Part shown: in pieces, positions 7,756 through 17,024 of the stretch
Position numbering within the stretch: the stretch's first letter is position 1
Layout of the letters: every line of letters starts with the position of its first letter
Source: CAYVKM01 sp964452045
GTDB taxonomy: Bacteria > Calditrichota > Calditrichia > RBG-13-44-9
Assembly (NCBI GenBank): GCA_964452045.1
Contig: CAYVKM010000008.1
Location: 1-64,000, forward strand
Direction of reading: 5' to 3'
Length of the DNA stretch: 64,000 bases
Position numbers and translations under genes: made by a program
Notes under the pieces: generated by a model
Seen by the model: the letters and a program-made list of their open reading frames with translations, nothing else
Told to the model about the DNA's origin: nothing
Databases searched by the model: none

Positions 7756-7957
7756 ACAATTTTAATAAAATATGGGATATAAAATAAGTGTGGAATTTTT
7801 AGAAGACCGATCTTATTTAACCTTTCCATTTTTTCCATTAAAAGGTGAATAACGATATAATAATAAACAATATTGCACAAACGGTGCTAAATTTGTCTTT
7901 CGTTTCAGGTATTAAATTTAAAGGTGTTACATCATTTCAAAACAATTTGGAGAAACA

Positions 7958-8485
7958 ATGATCATTATCCTTTTTTTATTTTTATCCACCGGAGCAGGTG
8001 ATGACTCTGTTAAAAAGGATGTCCCGCAGACTGTCCCATATGTGGATTTACAGAAATATACCGGGGTGTGGTACGAGATAGCCAAAATTCCCAACCGGTT
8101 TCAGAAAAAGTGTGCCGGGCACACCACGGCTGAATATAACCTGCGTAAGGATGGTAAAATTAAGGTGGTAAACCGATGTGTCAAGGAGAATGGCTCTGTG
8201 GAAGAAATTGAAGGAATTGCCAAAATTGTGGATCCGGTCTCCCAGGCTCGTCTTAAAGTCAGCTTTTTTCGCCCGTTGGGGATTTCGCTGTTCTGGGGGG
8301 ATTACTGGATTATTGGGTTGGGTCAGGATTATGAATATGCCATTGTCGGTACACCAAACCGGAAATATGGGTGGATACTGGCCCGTAAACCCCAATTGAG
8401 TAAAGAAAAGCTGGACGATATATATCAGCAATTGAGAAACCAGGGTTACCATCCGGAAGATTTTCAGATGACCCCGCAGAATTAA
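7958..8485 (+). CDS. bacterial lipocalin (Blc-like)
   Basis: 175 residues. The lipocalin signature YTGVWYEIAKIPNRFQ is at about residues 31-46, and a C-terminal 'GWILARKPQLS' strand precedes a helix, as in Blc/apolipoprotein D. Blc is an outer-membrane lipoprotein that binds fatty acids and lysophospholipids. Here the N-terminal hydrophobic stretch ends in STGAGDD with no lipobox cysteine, so this copy seems exported but not lipidated. GGAG stands 4 bases before the ATG. A bidirectional hairpin follows the gene. Confidence 0.88.
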   Translation: MIIILFLFLSTGAGDDSVKKDVPQTVPYVDLQKYTGVWYEIAKIPNRFQKKCAGHTTAEYNLRKDGKIKVVNRCVKENGSVEEIEGIAKIVDPVSQARLKVSFFRPLGISLFWGDYWIIGLGQDYEYAIVGTPNRKYGWILARKPQLSKEKLDDIYQQLRNQGYHPEDFQMTPQN

Positions 8486-8539
8486 GAATCTATTATTGGT
8501 ACGAAAGACGGATTGTATTTTTCTGAAAGTATAAAATTA

Positions 8540-8569
8540 CTGGGGTACAGATTAAGTTCTGTACCCCAG
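8540..8569. terminator. 12-bp perfect hairpin between convergent genes
   Basis: CTGGGGTACAGA (8540-8551) and TCTGTACCCCAG (8558-8569) form a perfect 12-bp stem with a 6-nt loop, between the lipocalin and the convergent TPR gene. U-tracts are poor on both sides, but position and stability suggest a bidirectional terminator. Confidence 0.6.
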
Positions 8570-8583
8570 CAGAAATTGAAAGA

Positions 8584-10059
8584 TTAAACCGTAGGCAAAT
8601 TCTTCAACATTTTTTCTGCTTTATGTCTCACCAGGGCATACTGCAGACTATTCAGGGTATTATCATTTGCCGCATTCTGGAAATACATTTTCGCATCATC
8701 AATATCCCCGTTTCCCTGATAAGCCAAAGCTAGTCGATACATATTATATGGATTTTGTAGATTGGACTGGAGTAATTCGTCGATGGCGGTTTGATAACTC
8801 TTCTCTTTTAGAGCGATCATTCCCCACATTTGATGAGCCAGCCAGATTTGGAATGTGTTATTTACTGCCTGTGCCTGGTCTCTGAATTTTTGAGCGAGCT
8901 CTTTTGCTTTCTTCACGTTATTCTTTGCCAGGGCGACCCTTGCACTATTGAATAAATAAGCTCTTCCGGCATTGGCTTTAACTTCCTCAGCCATGTTTGA
9001 TTCCTGCATAATTTTATTCGCTTCATCAAATTTTTTCTGAGCCTCGTCTGTTTTACCTTCTTCCATCAATATATTACCCATGGTGATCAGATCCCCGGCC
9101 ATATTGGGAACATCGTTGGTTTTTTTACCTAACTCAAACTGCCATTGCAATTCTTCCAGGGCCTTGTCATAGTTACCCTGGTCAGCATAGGAAACGGTCA
9201 TGGCGAAGCGAGCGGCCCGCTGCTCACCTTCATTACGGGCAATATAGAATAATTTCTGTAACTGGTCCTGGGCTTGGTCGTATTCGCCCAGAAAATTGTA
9301 ATCTGTGGCGATTCCAATATGTGAAGCCACAAAATTAGGATTTTTCTCCAGGGCTTTCTGATACTGTTGAATCGAGGCTTCAAATTTACCTTGTTTCATC
9401 AGAAGTTCCGCATAGGAGTCATAAGGATTCGGGGCATCGGGAACAAGTTCAATATATTTTTGAAATGCTTTTTCTGCCTCATCGAAATTTCCCAGGAAGC
9501 GGTACGAATATCCCAACTGATTATAAACCGGCGCAAAATTGGGATTGATACCCAGAACCTGTTTATATTCTTCAACTGCTTTTAAATAATCCTGCTGGCC
9601 AAAATAATTGTTACCCAGATTGGTATGGGCCCGTTCGTCATTAGGATACATTTCAACAAGTTGTTTGTAAGTATCCTGTTGCTGCATGGGAAAAGCATTA
9701 GCACCCTGTTCCACTCCCTGGATCCAGAGTTGTTCACCTGGTGATACCTGATCTTCCAGGACAACTGCTTTATTCAGTTTTTCGAAAAAACCGGTAATGG
9801 TCGGTTGACTGAAAGATGAATAAAGATAAGCCATGGCAAAATTTGAATCGATTTCTATGGCCTGATCGAAATACTGTAACGACTCCTGTACTTGCAGTCT
9901 TTCAAAAAGATCTCTGCCCTGGATAAATAGTTTCAGGGCCTCGTTGGAACTGGTGGTGATTGGTATTTTACTGGTATCCTGGGTGGTACATCCCATCCAT
10001 AAAAGCATAAGACTGACAATAACTGCTATTAAGCCTGAGGAAATCTTATATCTTCTCAT
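8584..10059 (-). CDS. TPR-repeat lipoprotein
   Basis: 491 residues. A signal sequence ends in the lipobox LWMGC (Cys at about residue 24), so it is probably an outer-membrane or periplasmic lipoprotein. At least eight tetratricopeptide repeats follow, clearest at ERAHTNLGNNYFGQQDYLKA, APVYNQLGYSYRFLGNFDEA and NPYDSYAELLMKQGKFEASI. A Gly/Pro-rich gap around 100-120 separates the first repeat from the rest. TPR arrays bind proteins. No partner is indicated because the gene stands alone between terminators. A purine-rich AGGAGGTACT precedes the ATG. Confidence 0.85.
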   Translation of the reverse strand: MRRYKISSGLIAVIVSLMLLWMGCTTQDTSKIPITTSSNEALKLFIQGRDLFERLQVQESLQYFDQAIEIDSNFAMAYLYSSFSQPTITGFFEKLNKAVVLEDQVSPGEQLWIQGVEQGANAFPMQQQDTYKQLVEMYPNDERAHTNLGNNYFGQQDYLKAVEEYKQVLGINPNFAPVYNQLGYSYRFLGNFDEAEKAFQKYIELVPDAPNPYDSYAELLMKQGKFEASIQQYQKALEKNPNFVASHIGIATDYNFLGEYDQAQDQLQKLFYIARNEGEQRAARFAMTVSYADQGNYDKALEELQWQFELGKKTNDVPNMAGDLITMGNILMEEGKTDEAQKKFDEANKIMQESNMAEEVKANAGRAYLFNSARVALAKNNVKKAKELAQKFRDQAQAVNNTFQIWLAHQMWGMIALKEKSYQTAIDELLQSNLQNPYNMYRLALAYQGNGDIDDAKMYFQNAANDNTLNSLQYALVRHKAEKMLKNLPTV

Positions 10060-10306
10060 AGTACCTCCTAATATTATTTGTATTATTAAAGCTTATTGGT
10101 TCTGAAATAGTTTCAAAAAAATTGGTTGACCATTTATAAAACGAACGATTTTCCTTTCACGATTTGATATAAAATCCGCTTAAAAGATGTCAAGAAAAGC
10201 CTGATAATGCAAGTAAAAAGCAGCCGGAATTACAATAAACAATTCACTCACCAGTAAGCCGTGTTTTATGAAGATGATTTTTAGAAACTCAACAATTATA
10301 AAAACT

Positions 10307-10328
10307 CGGGGAGCTTTAAAACTCCCCG
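10307..10328 (-). terminator. intrinsic terminator of the tldD-tldE operon
   Basis: On the minus strand CGGGGAG and CTCCCCG form a 7-bp G+C-rich stem with an 8-nt loop, followed by AGTTTTTATAA. It sits 21 bases beyond the TldE-like stop codon. Classic rho-independent shape. Confidence 0.8.
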
Positions 10329-10349
10329 GTATTATTGAACACTCTTTGT

Positions 10350-11672
10350 TTAAGCACCGGAGACCACCATATCGGTGAAAACCAGGCTTGGAACACGATA
10401 CCTGGAATAGGTCCAGGGGTCGTTGGCTACCTCGGCCAGTTTGTGCCAGAAATCCAGGTAATTATCGGCAATATTCATTTCGGCTACTGTCTGGGTGAAT
10501 TCACCATTTTCAAAGAGTTTTCCCATAATACCTACAGAGGTATCTCCGGTAGTCGAATTGGAGTTTCCACCGATAAAGCCATTAATATAAATTCCCCGAC
10601 CAAGATCTTTCATAATCTCCTTTACGCTTCTTTTTCCGGGAGGAATGATCAGATTGGTCGGCCTGGCCGTAGTCGGTTCCCACCCTAATTTCCGGCTATA
10701 GTACCAGTCTACATAATATTCTTTTAAAACGCCTTTATCCACCATGGTTCGTTGCCTGGTAGTCATGCCATCGGAATCGAATAAAGCACTTCCCAAACCA
10801 CCGGGGATGAAGGGATCGTCGATCAAAGTGAAAAGATCGCTACCAATCTTCTGTTCTTTTTTATCGGCCAGGAAGGATTGTTTCTGCTGGACATTTCTTC
10901 CCGACATGGCCTGGACAAACCCACCGAGCAGGCGAGGGGCTACCCGGCTTTCAATAATAACTGGTAAGGTTTCAGTCTTTATTTTTTTGCCCCCCATTAA
11001 ATCCATGGTTCGCGATGCGATTTCCTGTCCTATTTTTTCCGGAGCAGGGATATCTTTCTGGTTGGTGGTTACCACATAAAAATAATTCCTTGGCCGCCGG
11101 TCTCCTTCGTCCTGGAGCGTCATATTGCCACCAAAGACGTAGTAGGTGTCCTCTTCATATCCTTCGAATCCGTTGCTGGTCATCAGAATGGTTTCTTCAT
11201 GACCATCTTCCTGTTCAGCAGTTACCGAAATCACCTTATCTCCACCAGCTGTCAGGGCAGCATTTTCAATGGATTTAACAATCTCATGGCGTTTTTCCGG
11301 AGTGAGCTTCTGATAAGCCGGGTCCAGAATTTTTAGATCCTTCTCTGCCATATTTTCAAAATATTTCGGATCGGGCAGGGAACGAAAGGAATCCTCGGCC
11401 AAAAGTTTTGTGCTTTCTACCGCATTGCTGATAAACTGTTTTAAAGGTTCTTTGCGCAGATCGGATGTGCTCTGATTTGAATACCGACCATTGGCAAAAA
11501 TATCAATCGAAAGGTTCTTCTTTGAGGCTTCTTTTATGTTCTCCGGTTTACGCTCCCGGTATGATATTTCTATCACCCGGCTGCCGTCAATGCTTACCCG
11601 GCAGGCATCGGCACCGGATGCTTTTGCGGTCTCAATAGACCAGACAGCTAAATTTTTCATTTCTTTATTCAT
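10350..11672 (-). CDS. pmbA: TldE/PmbA-like metalloprotease partner subunit
   Basis: 440 residues of the TldD/PmbA family with no HExxxH zinc motif, as in TldE (PmbA). TldE pairs with TldD to make the protease active on unfolded peptides, such as in microcin maturation. Family features include the N-terminal 'ASGADACRVSIDGSRVIEIS' region and, near the C-terminus, NGFIGGNSNSTTGDTSVGIMG. No signal peptide is visible, whereas the partner TldD encoded just upstream carries a Tat signal. If the two form the usual heterodimer, this subunit may cross the membrane bound to TldD. The start lies 11 bp after the tldD stop. Confidence 0.85.
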   Translation of the reverse strand: MNKEMKNLAVWSIETAKASGADACRVSIDGSRVIEISYRERKPENIKEASKKNLSIDIFANGRYSNQSTSDLRKEPLKQFISNAVESTKLLAEDSFRSLPDPKYFENMAEKDLKILDPAYQKLTPEKRHEIVKSIENAALTAGGDKVISVTAEQEDGHEETILMTSNGFEGYEEDTYYVFGGNMTLQDEGDRRPRNYFYVVTTNQKDIPAPEKIGQEIASRTMDLMGGKKIKTETLPVIIESRVAPRLLGGFVQAMSGRNVQQKQSFLADKKEQKIGSDLFTLIDDPFIPGGLGSALFDSDGMTTRQRTMVDKGVLKEYYVDWYYSRKLGWEPTTARPTNLIIPPGKRSVKEIMKDLGRGIYINGFIGGNSNSTTGDTSVGIMGKLFENGEFTQTVAEMNIADNYLDFWHKLAEVANDPWTYSRYRVPSLVFTDMVVSGA

Positions 11673-11683
11673 TTGTTTCCTCC

Positions 11684-13216
11684 TTATGCTTGCACACCGC
11701 CGACTGTCATGGATTTAACCAGAACAGTTGGCAGGCCGAAACTTACCGGTACACGTTGTCCGCCTTTTCCGCAATATCCGCTACCGTGGGTGCTGAGTTC
11801 GAGATCGTTGGCGACCATAATTATATTCTGAAGCATTTTAGGTCCATTCCCCATAATGTTGATATCCTTAATCGGGGCGGTGAGCTTTCCATTTTCAATT
11901 AAGCGACCCTGGGAGACATAAAAGGCAAAATCCCCTTCACCAATTTTTACCTCACCATTACTCACATCCTGCACATAAATTCCTTTATCAATGGATTTTA
12001 TTACCTCATCCGGGGTTGCCGGACCGGAAAGCATGTAGGTGTTGCGCATACGAGGCTGGACGTAATGCTGGTAACTCTCCCGACGGCCGTTACCAGTGGG
12101 TTCAACCCCATAGAATTTGGCGGAAATTTTATCGTGCATATAACTGGTCAATATGCCGTTTTCGACCAGAATAGTGCGTTTTCCAGGTACGCCTTCATCA
12201 TCGACATTGAGCGATCCCAAAAGATTGGGATTGGTGGCATCATCAACAATGGTGACGAAGGGCTCGGCCACTTTTTTACCGATCATCGTGGCATAGGTGG
12301 AGACTTTTTTCCGGTTAAAGTCAGCCTCCATGCCATGACCAATGGCTTCATGTAACAGTACACCGGTGATGCCCGGTCCCAGCACAACCGGCATCTCCCC
12401 GGCCGGTGGTTGAACAGCATCAAAAAGAATTACCGCCTTATCAACTGCTGTCTGGGCAATTTTATCAACAATCTCCGGGGTATAGAAAGAGAAAGACCTG
12501 CGCCCACCAATGTTCCAGCTGGACTGTTCCTGTTTGCCATCTTTCTCGGCGACAATGGAGGCATAGAGATAATTCTTGGGTAGGAGATCCTCGGTTTTTA
12601 CCCCATCGCTGCTCACCAGCATCACTCTTTTTTGCTCATCGATAAAACCGGTGCGTACTTTTGAGACCAGTGGAGATTTTTCAAAGCAGCGGTCATTTAT
12701 GGATTGCACCAGGGGCAGTTTATCCTGAAGTGGTACGTCGGTAAGGAGTTTGTCCAACGGATAATAATTATCGGATGTGATCATGGTATACTCTTTCGCC
12801 GGTTGTTTAGAAGCCGAATCGGCGATTGTCGCCGCCACGCTTGCCGCAGAAAGCATGGTTTTCTCGGTCAGATCCTGGGTAAAACCGTATCCAACCTGAT
12901 CGCCATTAACCGTGCGGATACCAACGCCCAGGGCAATATCACTGTAGGCGCGATTTACTTGGCCGTCTTCCAGCAACACCCAGTTGCTAATGGTGTGTTC
13001 AAAATAGAGGTCGGCAAAATCGCCTCCTTTAGAAAGGGCTTTTGCCAGCACCTTCCGGCAGAGTTCATCGCTAATTCCAAATTCCCTCTCGAAATATCCG
13101 GAAGTCTCTGCCCGGGCCAGACCATACCACCCAACAGGCAAAATTCTGAGGGCAGCAGTTGCTCCGGCCACCGCTGCAGAAGTTTTTAGAAAGGTTCGCC
13201 TGGTCATTTTTTTCAT
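11684..13216 (-). CDS. tldD: TldD-like metalloprotease with Tat signal
   Basis: 510 residues. The first 36 carry a twin-arginine signal (TRRTFLKTSAAVAGATAALR). The mature part is TldD: GPGITGVLLHEAIGHGMEAD contains the zinc motif HExxGHxxE, and the C-terminal NIIMVANDLELSTHGSGYCG is also typical. TldD is usually cytosolic. Here it would fold in the cytoplasm, perhaps load zinc there, and be exported. AGGAG precedes the ATG. The gene forms a two-gene operon with the TldE-like gene. Likely substrates are small or unfolded periplasmic peptides (inference). Confidence 0.9.
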   Translation of the reverse strand: MKKMTRRTFLKTSAAVAGATAALRILPVGWYGLARAETSGYFEREFGISDELCRKVLAKALSKGGDFADLYFEHTISNWVLLEDGQVNRAYSDIALGVGIRTVNGDQVGYGFTQDLTEKTMLSAASVAATIADSASKQPAKEYTMITSDNYYPLDKLLTDVPLQDKLPLVQSINDRCFEKSPLVSKVRTGFIDEQKRVMLVSSDGVKTEDLLPKNYLYASIVAEKDGKQEQSSWNIGGRRSFSFYTPEIVDKIAQTAVDKAVILFDAVQPPAGEMPVVLGPGITGVLLHEAIGHGMEADFNRKKVSTYATMIGKKVAEPFVTIVDDATNPNLLGSLNVDDEGVPGKRTILVENGILTSYMHDKISAKFYGVEPTGNGRRESYQHYVQPRMRNTYMLSGPATPDEVIKSIDKGIYVQDVSNGEVKIGEGDFAFYVSQGRLIENGKLTAPIKDINIMGNGPKMLQNIIMVANDLELSTHGSGYCGKGGQRVPVSFGLPTVLVKSMTVGGVQA

Positions 13217-13481
13217 AAAGCTCTCCTTTAAAATAATTTTCTGAATATATAATTACGGATCAGATGTCACTCTTGAGATGTTTAAAACAGTATCTTCATT
13301 TTAAAGATAAAATTCACATCACAATATAAACGGAATTTGATCCCAGAAGTTACGCTAAATTAATTTGTAGTGATTGGACGGGCACTTAAACGTAAAAGAC
13401 AGTTTATTGAAAATATCAGATTTTCCCTGCCGATATATAAAACGATACAAATGAACAATTCTCAACATTCTTAAATATTCC
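13217..13481. other. intergenic stretch upstream of tldD
   Basis: A+T-rich divergent region between tldD (leftward) and the monooxygenase (rightward). I see no gene. A sigma-70-like promoter lies just beyond it at 13482-13510. Confidence 0.4.
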
Positions 13482-13510
13482 TTGACTTGATTTTCCATTA
13501 TTCATAATCT
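13482..13510 (+). promoter_or_regulatory. candidate housekeeping promoter for the monooxygenase
   Basis: TTGACT (13482-13487) and TAATCT (13505-13510) are separated by 17 bases, close to the sigma-70 consensus. It points towards the IsdG-like gene at 13655, leaving a leader of about 140 bases that includes a possible 22-codon ORF at 13564. Many FCB bacteria use other -35/-10 consensus sequences, so confidence is limited. Confidence 0.4.
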
Positions 13511-13654
13511 TTTTCCGTGATTTGGCAACCCTTTTCCGACGATTCAGCCGGAAGAAAGTAACAATGAAAAGTATAAAAAGAGTTCAGCCAATTCTGTTTG
13601 GTAATTACGTAAAAATAATATGGTTTTTATGAACAGTGTCAGCAGGAGGTCATT

Positions 13655-14026
13655 ATGACTCAACCGATAAATTTCTCGGCAGCATCGCCGGAGAGTAAGA
13701 TCAAGAAAAAGTTTGTGGCAATCAATTATATCAGTTGTAAGGAAAAGTATAAACCCCGTTTCGAAAAACTGTTTGCCAGCAGAGCCCATGCCATCGATCG
13801 AATTCCCGGTTTTATTAAAATGGAAGTCCTGAAACCCACTAAAGAGGGGGAATACTTAATCGTTAGTCATTGGGAGAGCAAGCAGGTTTTCAAGTCCTGG
13901 ACCAAATCGCCCGAGTTTCTGGAGGGTCATCAACGGGGGTTCAAGGACCTTCAGCAGGCAAAGAAAAAGGGGGAAGAGCCACCCATGACCTCGGATTTCA
14001 AAACCTATGAAATTATTGCCAGGTAA
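13655..14026 (+). CDS. antibiotic biosynthesis monooxygenase / IsdG-HmoB-like protein
   Basis: 123 residues: a short leader of about 18 residues, then one ferredoxin-like ABM domain. The segment VSHWESKQVFKSWTKSPEF followed by a histidine (EGHQRG) matches the heme-degrading IsdG/HmoB branch, where Asn, Trp and His residues form the heme site. The likely activity is heme ring opening to release iron. A quinol or antibiotic monooxygenase role cannot be excluded. A strong AGGAGGT precedes the ATG. The tiny gene at 14029 follows within two bases of its stop, suggesting one transcript. Confidence 0.8.
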   Translation: MTQPINFSAASPESKIKKKFVAINYISCKEKYKPRFEKLFASRAHAIDRIPGFIKMEVLKPTKEGEYLIVSHWESKQVFKSWTKSPEFLEGHQRGFKDLQQAKKKGEEPPMTSDFKTYEIIAR

Positions 14027-14028
14027 AG

Positions 14029-14136
14029 ATGAAACCATATCTTAAAAAGTTAGGCGTGGCCGGGTTTTTATTTTTTCTGGTCAAAGGGTTGCTGTGGTTA
14101 TTCTTGCCCCTTGTTTTTTTTCTTTTTCAATGTTAG
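14029..14136 (+). CDS. 35-residue membrane peptide
   Basis: ATG at 14029 lies two bases after the monooxygenase stop and encodes MKPYLKKLGVAGFLFFLVKG followed by LLWLFLPLVFFLFQC. There is a basic start, then a hydrophobic stretch long enough to cross the membrane, interrupted by one lysine. No family is firmly recognised. The tight spacing suggests translation coupled to the monooxygenase. AGGTAAAG upstream could serve as a ribosome site. Confidence 0.5.
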   Translation: MKPYLKKLGVAGFLFFLVKGLLWLFLPLVFFLFQC

Positions 14137-14295
14137 TGTCTATCAATTTTCAGATATAAAGTTAAACCAACATGTTTTCTCCCTCTCGCACCGTTTAAAA
14201 AAACAGATGCTTTTTGCTATCCACTACCCGGGTTGGAACAATCGATTTTCTTCTCTTGTATCAGGATGATGAAACTAAAGGAACGGATAACAGTG

Positions 14296-15270
14296 ATGAA
14301 AACGATAGATAGTGTTTTTGAAGCCATTGGGAAAACCCCATTGGTCAAGTTGGAAAAAATTGGTAGGGAATTCCCCGCAGACATCTTTGCCAAACTGGAA
14401 TATCTCAATCCGGCGGGAAGTGTAAAAGACCGGATGGCGCTTTATATGGTTTTGGATGCGGAACATAGAGGACTGCTTAAACCCGGCGGAACCATTGTGG
14501 AAAATTCCTCCGGCAATACCGGTGCCGCCCTGGCTATGATCGCGGCGGTGAAAGGATATCGCTGTATTATTACCATGCCGGATAAGATGAGCAGTGAGAA
14601 ACAGAATCTGATGAAGGCTTTTGGTGCCGAGGTCGTGGTTACTCCGACCGATGTCCCGGCAGATTCCCCGGAGAGTTATTACAGTGTTGCCCGGCGGATA
14701 GCTTCGGAAATACCCGGTGCATTTTATCCGGACCAATACAATAATCCCATGAATATTGAAGCGCATTATAAAACAACCGGTCCGGAAATCTGGGATCAGA
14801 CCGAGGGCGAGATTGATATTCTAGTCGGCGGTATTGGCACTGGCGGCACTTTAAGTGGCTCGGGAAGATTTTTGAAAGAAATGAATCCGGCTATTCAGAT
14901 TATAGCGGTGGACCCGATTGGCTCGGTCTTCTATGAATATTTCAGAACCGGAAAATTACCCGAACCCCATGTTTACAAGGTGGAAGGAATCGGAGAGGAC
15001 TACCTGGTGAAGGCCGTAGATTTTAATATTATCGACGACATGATCCGGGTTAACGATAAAGAGTCCTTTCAGATGGCCCGCCAACTTGCACGGGAAGAGG
15101 GCATTTTTGCCGGCGGTTCCAGCGGCAGTGTGGTCTGGGGCGCCCTTCAGGTGGCTCGAAATCTGAAAGAATCTAAAAATATTGTGGTGATATTACCGGA
15201 TTCCGGTACCCGTTATCTCAGCAAAATATTTAATGACGATTGGATGCGCAGCAACGGTTTCTTAAACTGA
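14296..15270 (+). CDS. cystathionine beta-synthase / cysteine synthase family PLP enzyme
   Basis: 324 residues, fold type II PLP enzyme. NPAGSVKDRMA holds the lysine that binds PLP, SSGNTG binds the phosphate, and GGIGTGGTLSG is the second glycine loop. There is no CBS regulatory domain. The family covers O-acetylserine sulfhydrylase and short cystathionine beta-synthases. The insert EYFRTGKLPEPHVYKVEGIG and the downstream cystathionine gamma-lyase-like gene favour the beta-synthase role in reverse transsulfuration (homocysteine plus serine to cystathionine). The ATG at 14296 gives the usual family N-terminus (DSVFEAIGKTPLVKLEKI). Earlier in-frame ATGs add non-conserved residues. Confidence 0.85.
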   Translation: MKTIDSVFEAIGKTPLVKLEKIGREFPADIFAKLEYLNPAGSVKDRMALYMVLDAEHRGLLKPGGTIVENSSGNTGAALAMIAAVKGYRCIITMPDKMSSEKQNLMKAFGAEVVVTPTDVPADSPESYYSVARRIASEIPGAFYPDQYNNPMNIEAHYKTTGPEIWDQTEGEIDILVGGIGTGGTLSGSGRFLKEMNPAIQIIAVDPIGSVFYEYFRTGKLPEPHVYKVEGIGEDYLVKAVDFNIIDDMIRVNDKESFQMARQLAREEGIFAGGSSGSVVWGALQVARNLKESKNIVVILPDSGTRYLSKIFNDDWMRSNGFLN

Positions 15271-15376
15271 TAATACGATTCAAGAAAAAAATTGTCTTTT
15301 CGGAACGAACAGGACAAATTAGAAATGCGGTAATGGAAAATTACGGTAACTGATTCAACTCTTTGAAGGAGCTCCG

Positions 15377-16537
15377 ATGAAATTCGAAACAAAAGCAATT
15401 CACATAGGCGAAGAACCCAATCTGCTCCCCGGAGGCAATGGAGATGTGGTTATACCGGTGCATCTTACCACCACCTATGCCCGGGAAAAAGTGGAGCATC
15501 CCACTCAGGGATACGAATATTCCCGCTCGGCAAATCCCACCCGCGATGCGCTGCAATCCCGGCTGGCCAGCCTGGAAAATGCCCGTTTCGGTTTGGCTTT
15601 CGCTTCCGGACTGGCGGCGGAAACTACGCTTTTTCTTTCGCTGCTAAAATCCGGCGATCATGTGCTTGCTTTCGACGATCTTTACGGCGGCAGCCGGCGG
15701 TTGCTGGATAAGGTATTCCAAAATAATTTTAAGATAGAAGTTAGCTTCGTCGACGCCCGTTATCCGGAAAAAGTTGAAGCCGCTTTTAAGGAAAATACCC
15801 GACTGATCTGGCTGGAGACGCCAACCAATCCGTTACTCAAATTATGTGACATCCGGACAATTTCCCAAATGGCACATCAGAAAGATATTCCGGTGGTGGT
15901 GGATAATACTTTTATGAGCTCCTATTTTCAGCAACCGCTATCTCTGGGTGCGGATATCGTGATGCACAGTACTACCAAATATATGAATGGTCACAGTGAT
16001 TCAATTGGCGGGGCACTGATGCTGAATGATGAAGAAATGCATGAAAAGATCGAGTTTACCCAGAATGCAGCCGGTGCTATCCTGTCCCCCTTTGAGAGTT
16101 TCTTGATTTTGAGGGGATTGAAAACGCTTGCCGTCCGTATGCGGGAACATGAGAAGAACGCTCTAAAAATTGCCGCATATCTGGAAAAAAATAGCCGGGT
16201 CAAAACAATAAATTATCCCGGTCTTAAAAGTCACCCACAACATGAACTGGCAGCCAGGCAAATGAGCGGCTTTGGTGGTATGCTTTCCTTTGAGATCGAT
16301 GGCGATCTGGCGGCAGCAAAAAAATTTGTAGAATCCGTTCGCATTTTTGCCCTGGCAGAAAGCCTGGGGGGCGTTGAATCTTTGATTGAGCTGCCGGCCT
16401 TAATGACCCACGCTTCCGTTCCGGTAGAAGAACGAAAAAAGATTGGCCTGTCTGATACGCTTATCCGCCTCTCGGTGGGTATTGAAAATTCGGATGATTT
16501 GCTGGAGGATCTGGAAAATGCATTCAGAAATAATTGA
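15377..16537 (+). CDS. cystathionine gamma-lyase/gamma-synthase family PLP enzyme
   Basis: 386 residues, Cys/Met metabolism PLP family. The PLP lysine lies in HSTTKYMNGHSDSIGG, with YSRSANPTRDALQ near the N-terminus and SLGGVESLIELPALMTHASV near the C-terminus. Following the cystathionine beta-synthase-like gene by 106 bp, it is most likely the gamma-lyase that splits cystathionine to cysteine, although gamma-synthase cannot be separated by sequence inspection. The ATG has a strong AAGGAG site 5 bases upstream. Together the pair would convert homocysteine to cysteine. Confidence 0.88.
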   Translation: MKFETKAIHIGEEPNLLPGGNGDVVIPVHLTTTYAREKVEHPTQGYEYSRSANPTRDALQSRLASLENARFGLAFASGLAAETTLFLSLLKSGDHVLAFDDLYGGSRRLLDKVFQNNFKIEVSFVDARYPEKVEAAFKENTRLIWLETPTNPLLKLCDIRTISQMAHQKDIPVVVDNTFMSSYFQQPLSLGADIVMHSTTKYMNGHSDSIGGALMLNDEEMHEKIEFTQNAAGAILSPFESFLILRGLKTLAVRMREHEKNALKIAAYLEKNSRVKTINYPGLKSHPQHELAARQMSGFGGMLSFEIDGDLAAAKKFVESVRIFALAESLGGVESLIELPALMTHASVPVEERKKIGLSDTLIRLSVGIENSDDLLEDLENAFRNN

Positions 16538-16574
16538 ATCTGAATGTTAGAAGTGAAATATGAATAGGATGGAT

Positions 16575-16602
16575 TTATTACAATTAGTTCAAGGTGTAAT
16601 AA
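16575..16602 (+). terminator. A+T-rich hairpin behind the cystathionine lyase gene
   Basis: TTATTACA (16575-16582) and TGTAATAA (16595-16602) form an 8-bp stem with a 12-nt loop. An A/T-rich stretch with TTTT follows. Weak but well placed between convergent genes. Confidence 0.35.
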
Positions 16603-16677
16603 AAAATATTTTCCTCAGGTAGTATTCCCCCGTCTGCATTTTTATTTTTTTATAAGCTTTTTTGATTGTTCCATTTT

Positions 16678-16998
16678 TCAAAAATAAACACTCTTTTTAA
16701 TAGTAAATATTTTATCCAGTTTAACTTTTCTTAATATATTCAGAATTTTTTCGTTAACGCCAGTCAGATAATAGTTTACATTTCTATTTGTACAGGTCGT
16801 GAAAGCATGTATAAGGGTACCAATTCCCCAGCTGGTGATGTAATCCATTTTAGATAAATCGACTACAATAATTTTACTCCCATTCTGGATTAAGTCCAGA
16901 ACCGTGTTTTGTATCTGGCTGGCTTCCGGACCCTGTATCGTTCCCGTGTCTAATTTTATGATCGATTTGTCCTGATGCTGCTCAGTCTGAATATCCAC
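16678..16998 (-). CDS. STAS-domain anti-sigma factor antagonist
   Basis: 106 residues, a single STAS domain of the SpoIIAA/RsbV type. The conserved serine lies in MDYITSWGIGTL, where partner kinases phosphorylate and SpoIIE-type phosphatases dephosphorylate it. The gene starts with GTG (AAGGGG just upstream) and lies 26 bp after a 7TM-SpoIIE phosphatase gene that would act on it. No RsbW/SpoIIAB kinase is visible nearby, so the switch partner must be elsewhere. Confidence 0.88.
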   Translation of the reverse strand: MDIQTEQHQDKSIIKLDTGTIQGPEASQIQNTVLDLIQNGSKIIVVDLSKMDYITSWGIGTLIHAFTTCTNRNVNYYLTGVNEKILNILRKVKLDKIFTIKKSVYF

Positions 16999-17024
16999 TA
17001 TGTACCCCTTTCACAATTGCTAAA

